DNA of 64,000 nt from Brachionus plicatilis (taxonomy: Eukaryota > Rotifera > Eurotatoria > Ploima > Brachionidae), in NCBI GenBank assembly GCA_010279815.1, contig QEOQ01000508.1, forward strand, positions 3,621,222 through 3,685,221, given 5' to 3'. The position numbers were made by a program, and so were the translations under genes. Positions 10,855-22,300 of the stretch are shown piece by piece (positions within the stretch are counted from its first letter, which is position 1; the number at the start of each line of letters is the position of its first letter). Under the pieces are notes generated by a model, which saw only the letters and a list, made by a program, of their open reading frames with translations, was not told the origin of the DNA and ran no database searches.

Positions 10855-12509
10855 TTAATCTATCAGCAAAGATTTTAGGTGATCTTGAATCCATGTGTTG
10901 ATTGCTTCTATTTCTTTTAGACGGGCAATAAGCACAGAATCTGGGTCTTTTTCGTTTGACTCTCTTAAATCTAAAATTAAAAGAATTTTTAAAAATTTCA
11001 AATTTTTTCTTGAAAAAAATCAACTTGCCTAAATGATGCGCTCCATTTTCAATTATCACAGCCTTAAGTTTTTCATTGACGTCATTTAAGACCCCACCTG
11101 CTGACCAAGGATCCAAATTTCCATTAGAAAATATTATATTACTATGGTATTTAATATCATGAGAGCTTCCCCCATAGTTAATAAGGGGCCACTCTTCTCG
11201 TGGCATAGTTTTAAATTGATCATAACATTCCCTATTATAAGCTAAAGGATCCCAGTCCTGTTTCTCAAACATGTCTTCTATTCCATTGGTACACATTGGA
11301 AAGACAAACTCAGTACAAGTTTGGTAGGTCCAAGCCACCATGCCGATATCAGATGGAGTGTCAGATTCTACATCAAAGCAACTACTTGTTCCGGTATAGT
11401 TCAAAAAGACATTTATTCCGTGATAAATCGATTTAAGAACAGATGAAGGATTTGACTTGTTAAAATATCTGGTTATGTTGCTACACATTACTCTTACTGG
11501 CCATGCTGGAAGTGGTGCTAGAAAATTTGTTTCATACGGATAGTTCACCATAGCAGTATTTCCATATATATCTGCAATCCAGTCCTTAAGCTGTTTGGAA
11601 CTTTTTAATGGCTTACAAAGTCCAAAAATTTCCTTTAACTCAGATAGTCCCTTGTCGGACTGTCCATATTGATTAATAATATCCCAAGAAAACCGAATAA
11701 GGTCAGGACATTCAGAATCAAATTTTTTAAATGAAAAAGTAACTACTGATTGAAATGCCTCGCAATTGGTTGAGAATTGCCAAATTGGTGCCGAGGCAGC
11801 TATCGCTCCATTGATCAAGTTGGGATACTTCATTCTAAACCAAGCTGCCAACATGCCTCCGTAACTTCCACCAAAAGCAACAACAGGACTATTTTTTAGT
11901 CTTTGATCTGTAGACTTCAAGTGTTTGACCAAATAAGCATAATCGGCCAGAGCCTGTTCTGAAGTTAAGAAGTCAATGTTTGGAGCAACAAACGACTCAT
12001 TTCCAAAAGGCAAAGATGAACCATAATATCTATGTTCAGCAAATACAACAACAGCATCGAATTTTGGTGCTATTTCCCAGATAAAACCCTTAAATTGCAT
12101 CAAAATATTTGATTCAACAAAAAGAATTTTTATACTGTATTTTCACAAAACAATTGAATGTCGCCTTCATTCCCAGTGTAAAAAAAAATTGGACTATTTG
12201 TAATGGCATATTTGTCAAATATGATGTACCTTTGTTTGTATTTTCGATCGTTCGAAGGATTGAAATTGAAATGATCAATCTTTAATTTAGAAAAAACATT
12301 ACCAATAGTGGGCACTTTCAGTATTAATTGATTACAATTTGGCTAATGAAACTAGAGTTTCTGCAATTCTGGGAAAACTTTGATTTAGACTTCAAAGGTG
12401 ACTTGGAAGCTTTGAAGCTTTTCCTCAATAATAGCGCTTCATTTAGACATAAAATTGACAGAAAAATAATTGAAAAATTTAAATAGAAATTTTTTTTAAA
12501 CCATCTCAT
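10855..12509 (-). CDS. PRCP: Lysosomal Pro-X carboxypeptidase (peptidase family S28)
   Basis: PRCP cleaves C-terminal residues after proline in lysosomes or outside the cell. The minus-strand exons are 12136 to about 12340, 11029-12088 and 10855-10970, preceded by a signal-peptide exon from ATG 12507-12509. Motifs in order are DHFNF, FFYTGNEGDI, FAEHRYYG, the Ser nucleophile in GGSYGGMLAAWF, the Asp in NGNLDPWSAGG and the His in GAHHLD. Length and layout match S28 enzymes. The CENT/GFIWE intron is 47 bp. The last intron (10971-11028) has a GC donor, TTTAG|GCAAGT, and acceptor TTTTAG, giving HHLDLRESNEKDP in frame. The join between the signal exon and exon 2 is unresolved: the two frames differ and no strong site links them, so an unusual intron or a frameshift is possible. 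Confidence 0.9.
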
Positions 12510-12672
12510 GATCAAATTTATAAACTAAAATTTTTAAAATTTTATTTTAAAGTTAGCTTTAGACTGCATCAAAAGTTGAAACAGAAAATTATGCTAGAAC
12601 AAAAAAAATTCAACATTATGAAATAAATTTTGATTTTTTAATTTTCGTAATTTTCAGCTTGTAGAAAATAAT

Positions 12673-13771
12673 ATGGAAGAGGAGCTAGAAATATTGAAAT
12701 CAATTTACTTTCAAGACATTCTTAGAGTTGATTTAGAGAAGTAAATGAAATGCATTTTTGTTCGTATCTAATTTTTGTCGTAGAGAGCCATTTTGCATTG
12801 AAGTGTTAGTATACCCTACTTTTTCTGAAAACGAAGAAGAAAATAAGAAAAATATCATTTTGACTTTGATTATCAAAATTCCTAAAAATGTAAAACGAAT
12901 AAGTATTTTAAAAAATCAGAATTTTGCAAATTTCATTTTATTTTAATCATCATAGTATCCATCGGAAATTCCAGCATTTGAATTCAAAAATGTAAAAGGC
13001 GTTCTTGACCAAGATTTGGACATGTAAGCAGATTTCAAAAAAAAATTTTTAAATTTCAAAAAATAAATCTATTCAAAAGTATACAATCAAAAATAAGTGA
13101 AATTGCAAATCGAAATGTTGGAGAGCAAATGTTGTTCGAAATAATTCAGGTTTATTTATTTTACAAAAAAAAATCATATTATTTAGATTTTTATCAAGGA
13201 AATAAAAGATTTTTTGTCAACTTATCAGAATGTTCCAAAAAACTGCAAGTGCTCGATTTGCCTAAATGTCTTCGAGAAAGGCTACAATGTCACTCATCTT
13301 AATTGTTATCATTATTTTCACACATCTTGTCTCAAGACCTATTTGATCTATGCCTTGAACGATATTGAGAAAGAGAAACAAGAGGCAAAATTTCACAAAA
13401 TTAGATGGGTTTATAGAACGGTTTGCTGTCCTGAATGTCGCCAAGAAATGACAGATGATCAAATAAAAGAATTAAAAAGCTTCTCTGATAAATTACAAAT
13501 ACAAAATGAAGAAGCTACTGAAAAAATAGTCATTTCTTTTAAAATGCGCAGATTACAGGAAAATATGAAAGTATTATATGAAAAACAACGAATAAAAGGT
13601 GGTATCATAGAGCCAAAGGAAGAAGTTATTATATCTTTAACAGTAGGACTAAAATTTAAAAATTATACAACCAGATTATTGAACTCATTGTTTTTTAGCA
13701 ATCGAATGAAATTCAAGTTGAAGAACAGAATAACGAGTAAAAAAAAATCTAAAAGTGTTTTTCTAATTTAA
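12673..13771 (+). CDS. RNF25: RWD-RING E3 ubiquitin ligase, RNF25-like
   Basis: RNF25 is an E2-binding ubiquitin ligase acting in NF-kB signalling and on stalled ribosomes. Five exons in consistent phase (12673-12740, 12784-12889, 12956-13023, 13080-13149, 13187-13771) give 298 residues. The N-terminal about 105 residues form an RWD domain (EEELEILKSIY at the start, then YPSEIPAFEF). The RING finger has zinc ligands C126, C129, C144, H146, H149, C152, C185 and C188, with the long insert between the sixth and seventh ligands that is typical of RNF25. YEKQRIKGGIIEPKEE further on matches a conserved RNF25 stretch. The start is the first ATG before the RWD. The exon 4 acceptor (TTCAAAAG) is weak. 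The last 45 residues are basic and may be affected by an undetected intron. Confidence 0.87.
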
Positions 13772-13789
13772 TTATTAAATAAAATTAAT

Positions 13790-14539
13790 TTTAAAAAAAC
13801 CCAATTTTTAGCTCAATCAATATTTTGCATAAAAGCTATAATTAAAATATTTTTTGTTAGAAAAATAAAAATATCAACATCAATTACTTTCTATGAGAAG
13901 TTGGTTTTTAAAATGAAAATTAGTAAATTTTAAATCGTTTTTATCAGCAAGAATAAAGTTTAAATTTAAATTTTTGAGAAAATAGCTACAAATATTTAAT
14001 TTTCATACAAATTTTAAATTAAAATAATATTTTTGAAACAAAAAATAAAACTTGTATGTTTTTGGTCTATTATGACTTTATCCAAACAGCTTTTACTAAC
14101 GAGTGAAGAATAGAAATGAGACAAAAGATAAGTTTGATTTGCTCATGAATAACTTTATGATTTTATTAAAAAATTTATTTTTTTTAAGGTTTAAAAAAAA
14201 CATCAGTCTTTAGACTGAGGCTAAATTTGAATTAAAAAAATTGAAGCTTTTGCCTAATATAATGACTTATTAAATCTCTAAAAATTAATTTTACATTAAT
14301 CATCGGGAACTTGAAAAAAAGTTTTTTTTTGACTGAAATTTTCGATACCTCTTTCTCTTCATAAATTGAAAAATTTTAAACACACAATTTTTAGGAAGCT
14401 TTATTCTTCAATTGTCAAGTATTAAAGCCAAAATTATTTAATTGAATTTCTGATTCATATTAAAATTTTATTAAAATTTAATTAACAAACATTAAACCAA
14501 CAAGTCTCATTACATACTATACATCGATTTGGAATTTTT
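13790..14539. other. AT-rich intergenic stretch
   Basis: No gene or clear repeat recognised. Confidence 0.45.
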
Positions 14540-14763
14540 TTACAAAGACGATATTAACTTATTTAAAAAATTTTTTAAATCTAAATCTGGAGCGAAATTA
14601 GAGTTTTCATTAATTCCAAAATTTTTTTTACCTAGCACTGCATCCAATTTGCCACAATATCCACAATTATATGAAATTTCTTTTCCACTCAAAAAAATTT
14701 GATGAGCAACATGAAGTCCCACTTTATCAAAAGAAACAAAAACAGAGCAAATTTTCACATTTT
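14540..14763 (-). CDS. Possible orphan exon, Cys-x2-Cys protein of unknown function
   Basis: A minus-strand open stretch of about 72 codons reads KICSVFVSFDKVGLHVAHQI, then a YNCGYCGKLD motif with a C-x2-C pair. Its composition is less Lys/Phe/Asn-biased than noise frames nearby. A donor-like TAG|GTAAAA follows DAVL, and the frame is also open beyond that, ending at 14540. There is no in-frame ATG, so if it is real it is an internal or last exon. I could not find partner exons and do not recognise the family. Confidence 0.25.
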
Positions 14764-15457
14764 TTTTGCTTAAGGGATTTAATTAAACTTAAATTTTGTC
14801 AATTATTTTTTTAAAGGATTTTTTGTTTATTTTTGCATCAAATATCAAAGAATCTTGAACCCAGTCAACTACATTTTAAAGAATCTTTAAAGAAATTTTA
14901 GAGAAAATTGTAGTTTTTTTAGAGGTTATCGGACATTTTTCTCTAAAATTTCTTTAAAAATTCTTTTAGATTTCTCTAAAATATCGTTAAAAATTTCTTT
15001 TAAATTTCTCTTAAATATCTTTTAAAGTTTCTTTCATTTTTCTCTATAAAGTATTCAAATTTTTTTTCAATTAAGATAATTAAGCGGTATATATTTATTA
15101 ATTAAGGTCAATAAACATGACTTTGTGCCTCAAAAAATTTTCAAGGAGCAAGAAAGTAAAGTAAAAAATAATATTATTCTATTGTTTATAAAAAAAAGAA
15201 AATTTATAATAGGCAATTCAAATAAAGTAATTAATTCTTTTGATTATCACTTGCCAAAACCTTAAAAATAAAAAACAGATAATATATGCACAATTTTTTT
15301 TGTATAACCATAAAGTAATTCTCAATAATTTTGTTGTGGTTCGGGTTAAACTATGAGTTATGATGTCTAAACGTTGCATTAATACTTTTTTCATTTAAAA
15401 ATCTAAAAATCAATAAATGAACAAGTTAAATTTTTTCAAGAAAACATTAAAAAGAAG

Positions 15458-15734
15458 AGTTGTTTAAAATTCACAATTCTTAAGTCAACTCAAAGACTTG
15501 GACATTAATTTCAGTGACTATGACTTAAAAGAAGGCGCCAAAATAATTAACAAGAACGATCATTCATAAGCCATGATCACGGTCTCATAAATTTTTTGCC
15601 GTTTCAGGGAGTTATTTTGGCGGTAAAGCTTAAGACAAATCAAAAATTGAAGCCCAAGTCCGTAATTTAAAAAAATTATTGTAAGTCCGGATTTTGTCTT
15701 GACTTAAAACTTATGACTTTTAAACAATTTAATA
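15458..15734. mobile_element. MITE family A, copy 3 (diverged)
   Basis: The left end is AGTTGTTTAAAATTCAC and the right end ATGACTTTTAAACAATT, with AAGTCCGGATTTT and AAGACTTGGAC inside. It is about 277 bp and more diverged than copies 1 and 2. Confidence 0.65.
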
Positions 15735-16198
15735 AAAAAGAAAAAAATTTCCTTATTACTTTGATTAAAATTTTGATGAAAATAAAAAATAAACGTTAAA
15801 TTGAATTATATTAATTTGAACTGTGATTATATTTCGTTATTTTGAACTCATGACCTTTCAAGAGTACGTATAATGATTTAATTATTGTCTTCTAAATGGG
15901 CAGCTTGCTTGTCAATAATTTAGCTGTATCTTGAAAATTAAAGATGGGATAATTAAGTGTACTGTGTCACCTATCAATTAGAAAAAAAGTAACCGCTTTC
16001 AATCCCAGATCAAAATTGCGTACAGCATTATTCAATTAAAACATTTTATCAATTAAGTAAAAATTAAAAAGCTTTTTGATTTAATTAGGAATGGTTCTTG
16101 AGAAAAATCTAAAAATCACATGTTTTTTGTTACACCGCTAATAGTTTTATCTTTCCGACCTTTCAAATTTGTAACTTGAATATTATTCTTCGTTTGAA

Positions 16199-16206
16199 CA
16201 AACTTT
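16199..16206. repeat. Target site duplication, left (CAAACTTT)
   Basis: CAAACTTT directly precedes the GGGTCTCC terminus of the 801-bp element and is repeated exactly after its other end. Confidence 0.9.
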
Positions 16207-17007
16207 GGGTCTCCCCCAATAGGTGACCAAGCGGTCACGAAATATGTGACCAATTCAATTTCTCTCATTTGGTGACCAACAGTGGTCACGTATATTTGAC
16301 CATGGAAATAGGTGACCAATATTTAAATAAATTTTAAAATTAAATTATTTAGGTGACCAACATGTAGTTTATGTGACCACTTAAACTCATTATGTGACCA
16401 TCGACTTCATTTCGTGACCACTTAAATTTAAAAAAAAAAGAAAAAAATTTTTTTTAATTAAGTTTATTATGAAAATCGAAGCAAATCAATGTTTATAAAA
16501 ATGTATTTTCAATGTTTAAAAATACATTTTTATTAATAAATAAAATGAAAAAAATTAATTTTTATGTTTTCTACTTTTATGAATCTTTAGACCTAACTTT
16601 AAATTGTTCATTCATTTTTGATTTTTAATTTTTAGAATAGTTTTAAAATTGTTTTTGGATTTAATATAAAATCTAACAATATTTTTTATAAAATTTGCTG
16701 TTTCATCAAAAAAATGATTATAATAAAAATTTGAAATTAATAATAATAAGTAAATAAAATTCATTTTATAAAATTAACTTAAATTTTGTAATAATATTTT
16801 ATTAAATTCATGTGACCATTGTCATTCATTTGGTGACCATTTATATTCATTTGGTGACCTATGTACTCATTACGTGACCGTTGTCTTCAAAATATTGGTC
16901 ACCTATTTCCATGGTCAAATATACGTGACCACTGTTGGTCACCAAATGAGAGAAATTGAATTGGTCACATATTTCTTGACCGCTTGGTCACCTATTGGGG
17001 GAGACCC
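16207..17007. mobile_element. Non-autonomous DNA transposon with 118-bp TIRs and phased GTGACC arrays
   Basis: This 801-bp element has terminal inverted repeats 16207-16324 and 16890-17007, which differ by about one base in 118. It begins GGGTCTCCCCCAATAGG and is flanked by a perfect 8-bp direct repeat. Inside each TIR is a direct array of GTGACC: starts at 16353, 16373, 16394 and 16414 on the left and 16812, 16833, 16854 and 16874 on the right, a step of 20-21 bp. Further GTGACC/GGTCAC sites occur in the TIRs. An 8-bp duplication occurs in hAT, P and Merlin elements; the GG start does not fit the usual hAT CA start, so the superfamily is open. There is no coding capacity (the 67-codon frame at 16116-16319 is a by-product of the TIR). 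Confidence 0.92.
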
Positions 17008-17015
17008 CAAACTTT
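17008..17015. repeat. Target site duplication, right (CAAACTTT)
   Basis: This is an exact copy of the 8 bp at the left flank, directly after the closing GGGGGAGACCC. An identical pair marks a genuine, fairly recent insertion. Confidence 0.9.
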
Positions 17016-17866
17016 TTTCTCTCGACTTTATTCTCATGCTTGATTGATGAGACTTTGTAGTTAAGTCTAATGCTCAAATCTGAAAGTCTCATAAGAATTA
17101 AGAATTAGAATGTTAAGTTTTTTTTTTATTTTTTATTTCCTAAAATAGGAAATAAATAAATTTTTTCATTTAACGGCACATATAAAACAAACAAATAAAA
17201 TAATAAAAAATAAATAATAGTAATATTAAATCATAAAAAATTAACTGATAGAATATTTTGATAAAAAAAAAAACTTAAACCGAATCACATATAAAATGAG
17301 ATAATTTTATAAATTATCACTTCTCCAAATATATCTCAGTATTTTCTTTTAAAATTTTCTACTAAAGATTTTTTAAAGAATCTGTAAAGACACTTCAAAA
17401 AATCTCTAAAAACGTTTTAACTGGTAGAACTTATTAAAGATTTTAAAGAGGATATAGAGAAAAAATGAAGATTTTTTTATTCAAATTAATGAATTTATTT
17501 TATCTCTAAAATATCTCTATTTTTTCTTCAAAATAGGTCGATTTATAAAGATTTTTTAAAGTATCTTTAAAGATACTTCAAAAAATCTCTATAAAATGTT
17601 TGACTGGGAATAACCAAAAAAGAAAAAATTTCTTTTAGAGCCTCTTTTTATTTAAGAATCTTAAAAAAAAGTATTAAATTTAAAATTCTGTCTGTTGAAG
17701 GCAAAATAAAATTTTAAAATATTTTAAAATGAAGGCCCTGTTTCCATGGTTATATTAAAAAAGCTTTTATATATTCTTTAAAGAGAAACTTAACAATAAT
17801 GACAGAATTAAATAAATTAAACGATTTATCATTTAAGTAAAAATTACATAAGGTCATTTTATCAAC

Positions 17867-19315
17867 ATGGCATCAATTGATCGGTTTGATACCCACTCAG
17901 TTAGCCAAGAATCTAATTCCGATCATCATAATCAAGGATTAGAGGATTTGACTGACGAACAAATTCAAAGTCAAATGGAAGAGATATTGTAAGCTTTTTA
18001 AGTCTAATCTAAAAAATTAAATCCTAATTTTGTCTTAATAAGACGAATAAATCAAATGCTCACAATTGAGAATGACATTCTGGAAAAATATCATAAAAAA
18101 ATTGAACCATTTTATTTAGCTACTATTGCTGGAACATCATCATCAAGCTTAACTACGACTCCATCGGGCTCGATGTACGATTTATCTGGAGGACAGCAGC
18201 CTCAACAACAGCAGACTGGCAGTCGCTATCGTAAAAGGTCAAAATCAAGAAGTACTCAGGGTGACTTTCGAATGAGACTGACTGCTGATCAAAAATGTGA
18301 AATAGCTTCGAAAGAAATCGAAGAGTTAAGGGAAGAGAGTCGCAAGGCTAATGAAGAATCTGAAAAGAATTTAGATAGCTACAAGGCTATTTTAGAGGAA
18401 GCTGACCTCCGAATAAATGAGATAAAAATAGAAATTCATGAATTCGAGCGCAATGTTTTGAAGGCAGGCTACAATCCCATGAACAAGAAGATAGCTGCCG
18501 AAAAATTGATCAAGTATTTCGAAGACAGAATGAAAGAAAGAGTAAAAAATAAATATATTTAAAAAAAAATTATTTGATTATACAAGAAATTTAGGATACT
18601 TTGGTAGACAAATTGAAGCTAAAGAATGAAAGCATGCGTAAGAGGAAACAAAAGCTCAAAGCTGAACTAAAGGAAAAAGAAGAAATGGGCGAAGTTCTGC
18701 ACGAAGTGGATTTTAGGCAATTGAAAATTGAAAATAAGCAGTACATGGCCAAAATAGATGAAAAAAACACAGAAATGATTAAGTTAAAAAAAATGGTCGG
18801 TGTTGTAACTCAGGCCTTAAATTTCAAGAAGGTTAATTGATTTGAAAAAAAAAATTTTTTATTAATTTTTTTGTAAAATTTTAGAAACAACTTAGCTTGT
18901 GCCTCAAGGAATATGATTCACTTTTAAATGATATAAAATCGCGAGAAAAACTTTTGAAAAATATTGAGACCGAGACCAAAACTGTTCATAAAGAACATTT
19001 TAAAGAAGAGAGCAAAAACAAAAAGCTCAGAGGTCAATTAGAAAATTACAAGGTGCCTGAAGTTAGTGATTACGTGAATGCCGAAGATTATCTTTACAAT
19101 TTGCAAAAAGAGCTCAAAGTCTGGGAAAGAAAAGTTGAGATAGCAGAGGTATCATTTTGGTGTTTTAAGTATTTATCTAGTTGCTTAATATTTTCAAATA
19201 GATGGCTCTTAAGATCAATAAGCAATCTTGGCAACAAATAAGAGCAAACGCCGATGAAGGCGCTCCGTTTGGAAGAAAACAGTACAATAACACTCTGAGT
19301 GGCTCGGCTTATTAA
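17867..19315 (+). CDS. CCDC113: Coiled-coil protein CCDC113 / CFAP263, ciliary
   Basis: CCDC113 is a ciliary and centriolar-satellite protein that works with CCDC96 in motile cilia. Five exons (17867-17988, 18043-18541, 18595-18831, 18885-19148, 19202-19315) join in phase and give 411 residues, close to the vertebrate length. Family landmarks in order are RKRSKSRS, LTADQK, IHEFERNVLKA, EVDFRQLKIEN, KKLRGQLENYKVPEVSDYV and VWERKVEIAEMALK. Most of the chain is predicted coiled coil. A Gln/Ser-rich loop near residues 70-105 looks lineage-specific. All introns are 53-63 bp with GT-AG ends. AATAAA at 19353-19358 is a fitting poly(A) signal. The start is the first ATG, and its acidic N-terminus fits the family. 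Confidence 0.93.
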
Positions 19316-19359
19316 AATTATTTATTAAAATTAAATAATAATGTACATTTTTAATAAAT

Positions 19360-22300
19360 TGTTGTTTAATTAATCTTCAATAAAAGGCTGAATTTCTTCA
19401 TTAATTGCTAGTATAAAAAATATTAGCTTTTGGCGAAAAAGGTTAAATAAAGTATTTTAAATTACAAAAAAATGAGACAGGTATAATTAAACATATAAAA
19501 GGATTAAAAAACTAAAAAAAAAATTTTTTAAATCAATTTAATAAAACATAAATTCAAATCTAAATTTTTTAATTATTTTTTTAATTTAATTAGCAGAATT
19601 AATTAATTACTTATTAAAATAACGACGTTAAATTTTTTTCTCGATGTGCATGAATGCAATGCGCAAATTGATGAACTAATTTTTTCACGTTAATTTACAG
19701 GTATTTTTCCACAATTTTTCTTTATCTTTAATAGTTAAAAAATAAAACTAAAATTAATTTTTTGCGATTTTTTAAAAATTATAATTCTTGAGTAAGACCC
19801 TTTCTATTTATTTTATTTAATTTATGTTTATTCTTTGATTTTTAAAGTTTTTTTTTCTCTCAATACATAAGCCTAATTTGTAAAATTAATTATATGTTTT
19901 TTTTCTACCTAACCCCTTAAAAATCCGAAACTGTAACATCTTAAAAAACTGATTGTCTATAAAAAGCCAAAATACCAGTTTAGATTATCTTCCTCGTGAC
20001 CAAAAGCTTCCTTTTTTTTTACAAAATTTGAAACTGAGTAATTGTGTTTCGGGTCATTATCCTATTATGGTTTAAACACATAATAAGCTTTTGAATATCA
20101 AAATTTTATGAATACTAAGCTAGATTTGAATCCATGGTTTATTTAAAAAGGTAAACCACTTAAAAAATTTTTAAATTCTTAAAAAGCATTACAGCAATAT
20201 GTAGCTTCTTTAAAAGAGATTCGAAAAAAATAATTTATTTTACTTTTGCATTTGAATTTCAATTAAAAAAATCACAAACAAAATAATTCAAACCAAAATT
20301 AGAATGTAAATAATTTTAAAAAATCTTAAATAAAGTAGAACATCAAAAAAAAAATTTTCTTTAATTTTCTACAGTTTTAATACTCTTTTAGTTTTTAATT
20401 CAACATTTTATCATTTAATTTCTACGAATTTAACTTCAAAATTTTTATTGGTAATTTCAAAGTTAAATTAAAATAAAAAAAATTTGTATCAAAGATTATT
20501 CAAAAAAAATTAACAGTAAGAATCAGTTGTCTCAGTTGAATCTACTCGACTTATTTTTTCATAGGTTTAAAAATAGTTAATTTTAGCCCTAAAAACTTAT
20601 GGATCAATTAAAATAATTTTAAAAAAAATCTGAAACAAATTCTTAATTACTAAATATTCTATTCCAGACATTACGGAGAGGCATTAGAACAATTTAATTA
20701 ATTTAAGCTGTACCTAAGTTTTACTCAGAATATTTTTAGAATATTCAAATGTATAAAATTTTAAAAGAAAATATTTTATTCTAAAAATTAAGAATTTTTT
20801 TGATTTTTTTTTTGTTGAGTCGAAACTATAGATAAGATCAATATTTATAAATTTTTGTTTGTTTTAAACCATTAAGTCCACAAATATTTAGATAATCTGA
20901 TAAATTTCAAAATTTCTATTAGATTTTTTCAAATGAACTCACTTTGAACATATGGAATTCTAAAGAGAAGTATTATCAAGCCATCTTTACATTTTACTAA
21001 AATCAAAATGAATGTTTTGCTAGCATTTTATGAACTGACCTCAAAAAATGTTCTTGCCTAAATTTTTTCTTTAGATAAAAAAATAATCGACCTAAATTTA
21101 AATTTTTTATTTGTTTAGTTGTAAAACTATCATTAGTATTTATCGTTTATTCCATTCAATCGAATTTTGTTCGTTTTTTTTTTTCTACTTTTCAGTATAA
21201 AGCCCTTTTATCAAAGCTCATGTGAGAAATTTTGAAAAGTTGCTTGTGGCATTATCTTAATATCCGGAATTTGGTTTGATTTATCTTGTTTAAAAGCTTT
21301 GTTTTCATGGTCATGGTTTTTTATTAAAGAGAATTTAGTTCATTAAAGTTGAATTCGTAAAAATCTTTTTTATCAACTAAATAACGAGTAAATAGAAGAT
21401 TGAGAAGGCGTCATTGCTAAAAATACAAAATAGTCTCGTCTTACATCTATTATAATTTTTCAGTTTTTTTTTTTTTATTTTTTGCACGTCTTAGCATCAG
21501 TCTTTGATATATTTTCAAATAAATTATCCCAGGTGTGAGTTTTTTATTAAAAAAGTTTAAAGATAATTATTACAATAAGCAAAAAAATAAACTAAAAGGA
21601 GTCTAACTCTTATTTTTTTTCGTCTCTAAAATTTGAAAATAATCAATTTTAAAGAAATCAAGAAAATTGAATTTTTACAAATCGTATGCATTTTTTATTA
21701 TTTTAAATGTTGTAATTTAATTGTAAAAATAAAAAATGTTTAAAAAAAAACAAAAATAAAACATATTTTTATTATTTTAAAAACAATCAGCTACTTATTT
21801 GACCCTTATAAAATAATTAATCTCAGATGAAAAAATAATTTGGGTGTTTATCTTGTTTAGTAATACAAAGATGAAATCCTAAACGCTAAGTCGTGGTATT
21901 AATGAAAATAACGTCAAGCATTAACAAAAATATTTTTTATTTAGTCTTTGTAAAGCCAAGTAAATAAATTATTTGATTAATATTCAAACATCAATAATAT
22001 CAAGAGATTACTTGAGAAAAATCAATTCTATTCCGGTATTACTTAACAAGTTGACCCACACAACTAGTCATATAAAGCTATTTGACCAATTTCTATAGAA
22101 AATTTTTAGAATATATTTTACCAAAATTCTACAAATATTTGTAAATTTTAAGAAAAAATTAGAGTTTATAAAAAATTCGATATTTGTTTTTCTTATCAAC
22201 ATCAATAGTTCTAATGAATTTTAAATTCGTTTTAATTATGACTAAACTTAAATTTTAACTAAATAGGTTGGATATTCAAAAAATTTTTGGAAATTATACA

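Larger units (their letters stand above)
14858..17609. repeat. Inverted copies of a CCCAGTCAAC-ended AT-rich repeat
   Basis: ACCCAGTCAACTACATTTTA at about 14859 is mirrored by ATAAAATGTTTGACTGGG ending near 17608. Both are followed inward by runs of TTTAAAGA / TCTCTAAA motifs. A third end (AACCCAGTCAACTA) stands alone near 24867. They may be ends of separate short elements rather than one 2.7 kb element, since a well-defined MITE and part of family A lie between them. Confidence 0.45.

Noticed and set aside
12758..12946. Separate 62-codon gene
   Set aside because: It is the read-through of RNF25 exon 2 and its introns; the exon joins in phase to its neighbours.
16116..16319. 67-codon minus-strand frame at the left end of the 801-bp element
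   Set aside because: It is a translation of the inverted repeat and GTGACC motifs, with no protein-like features.
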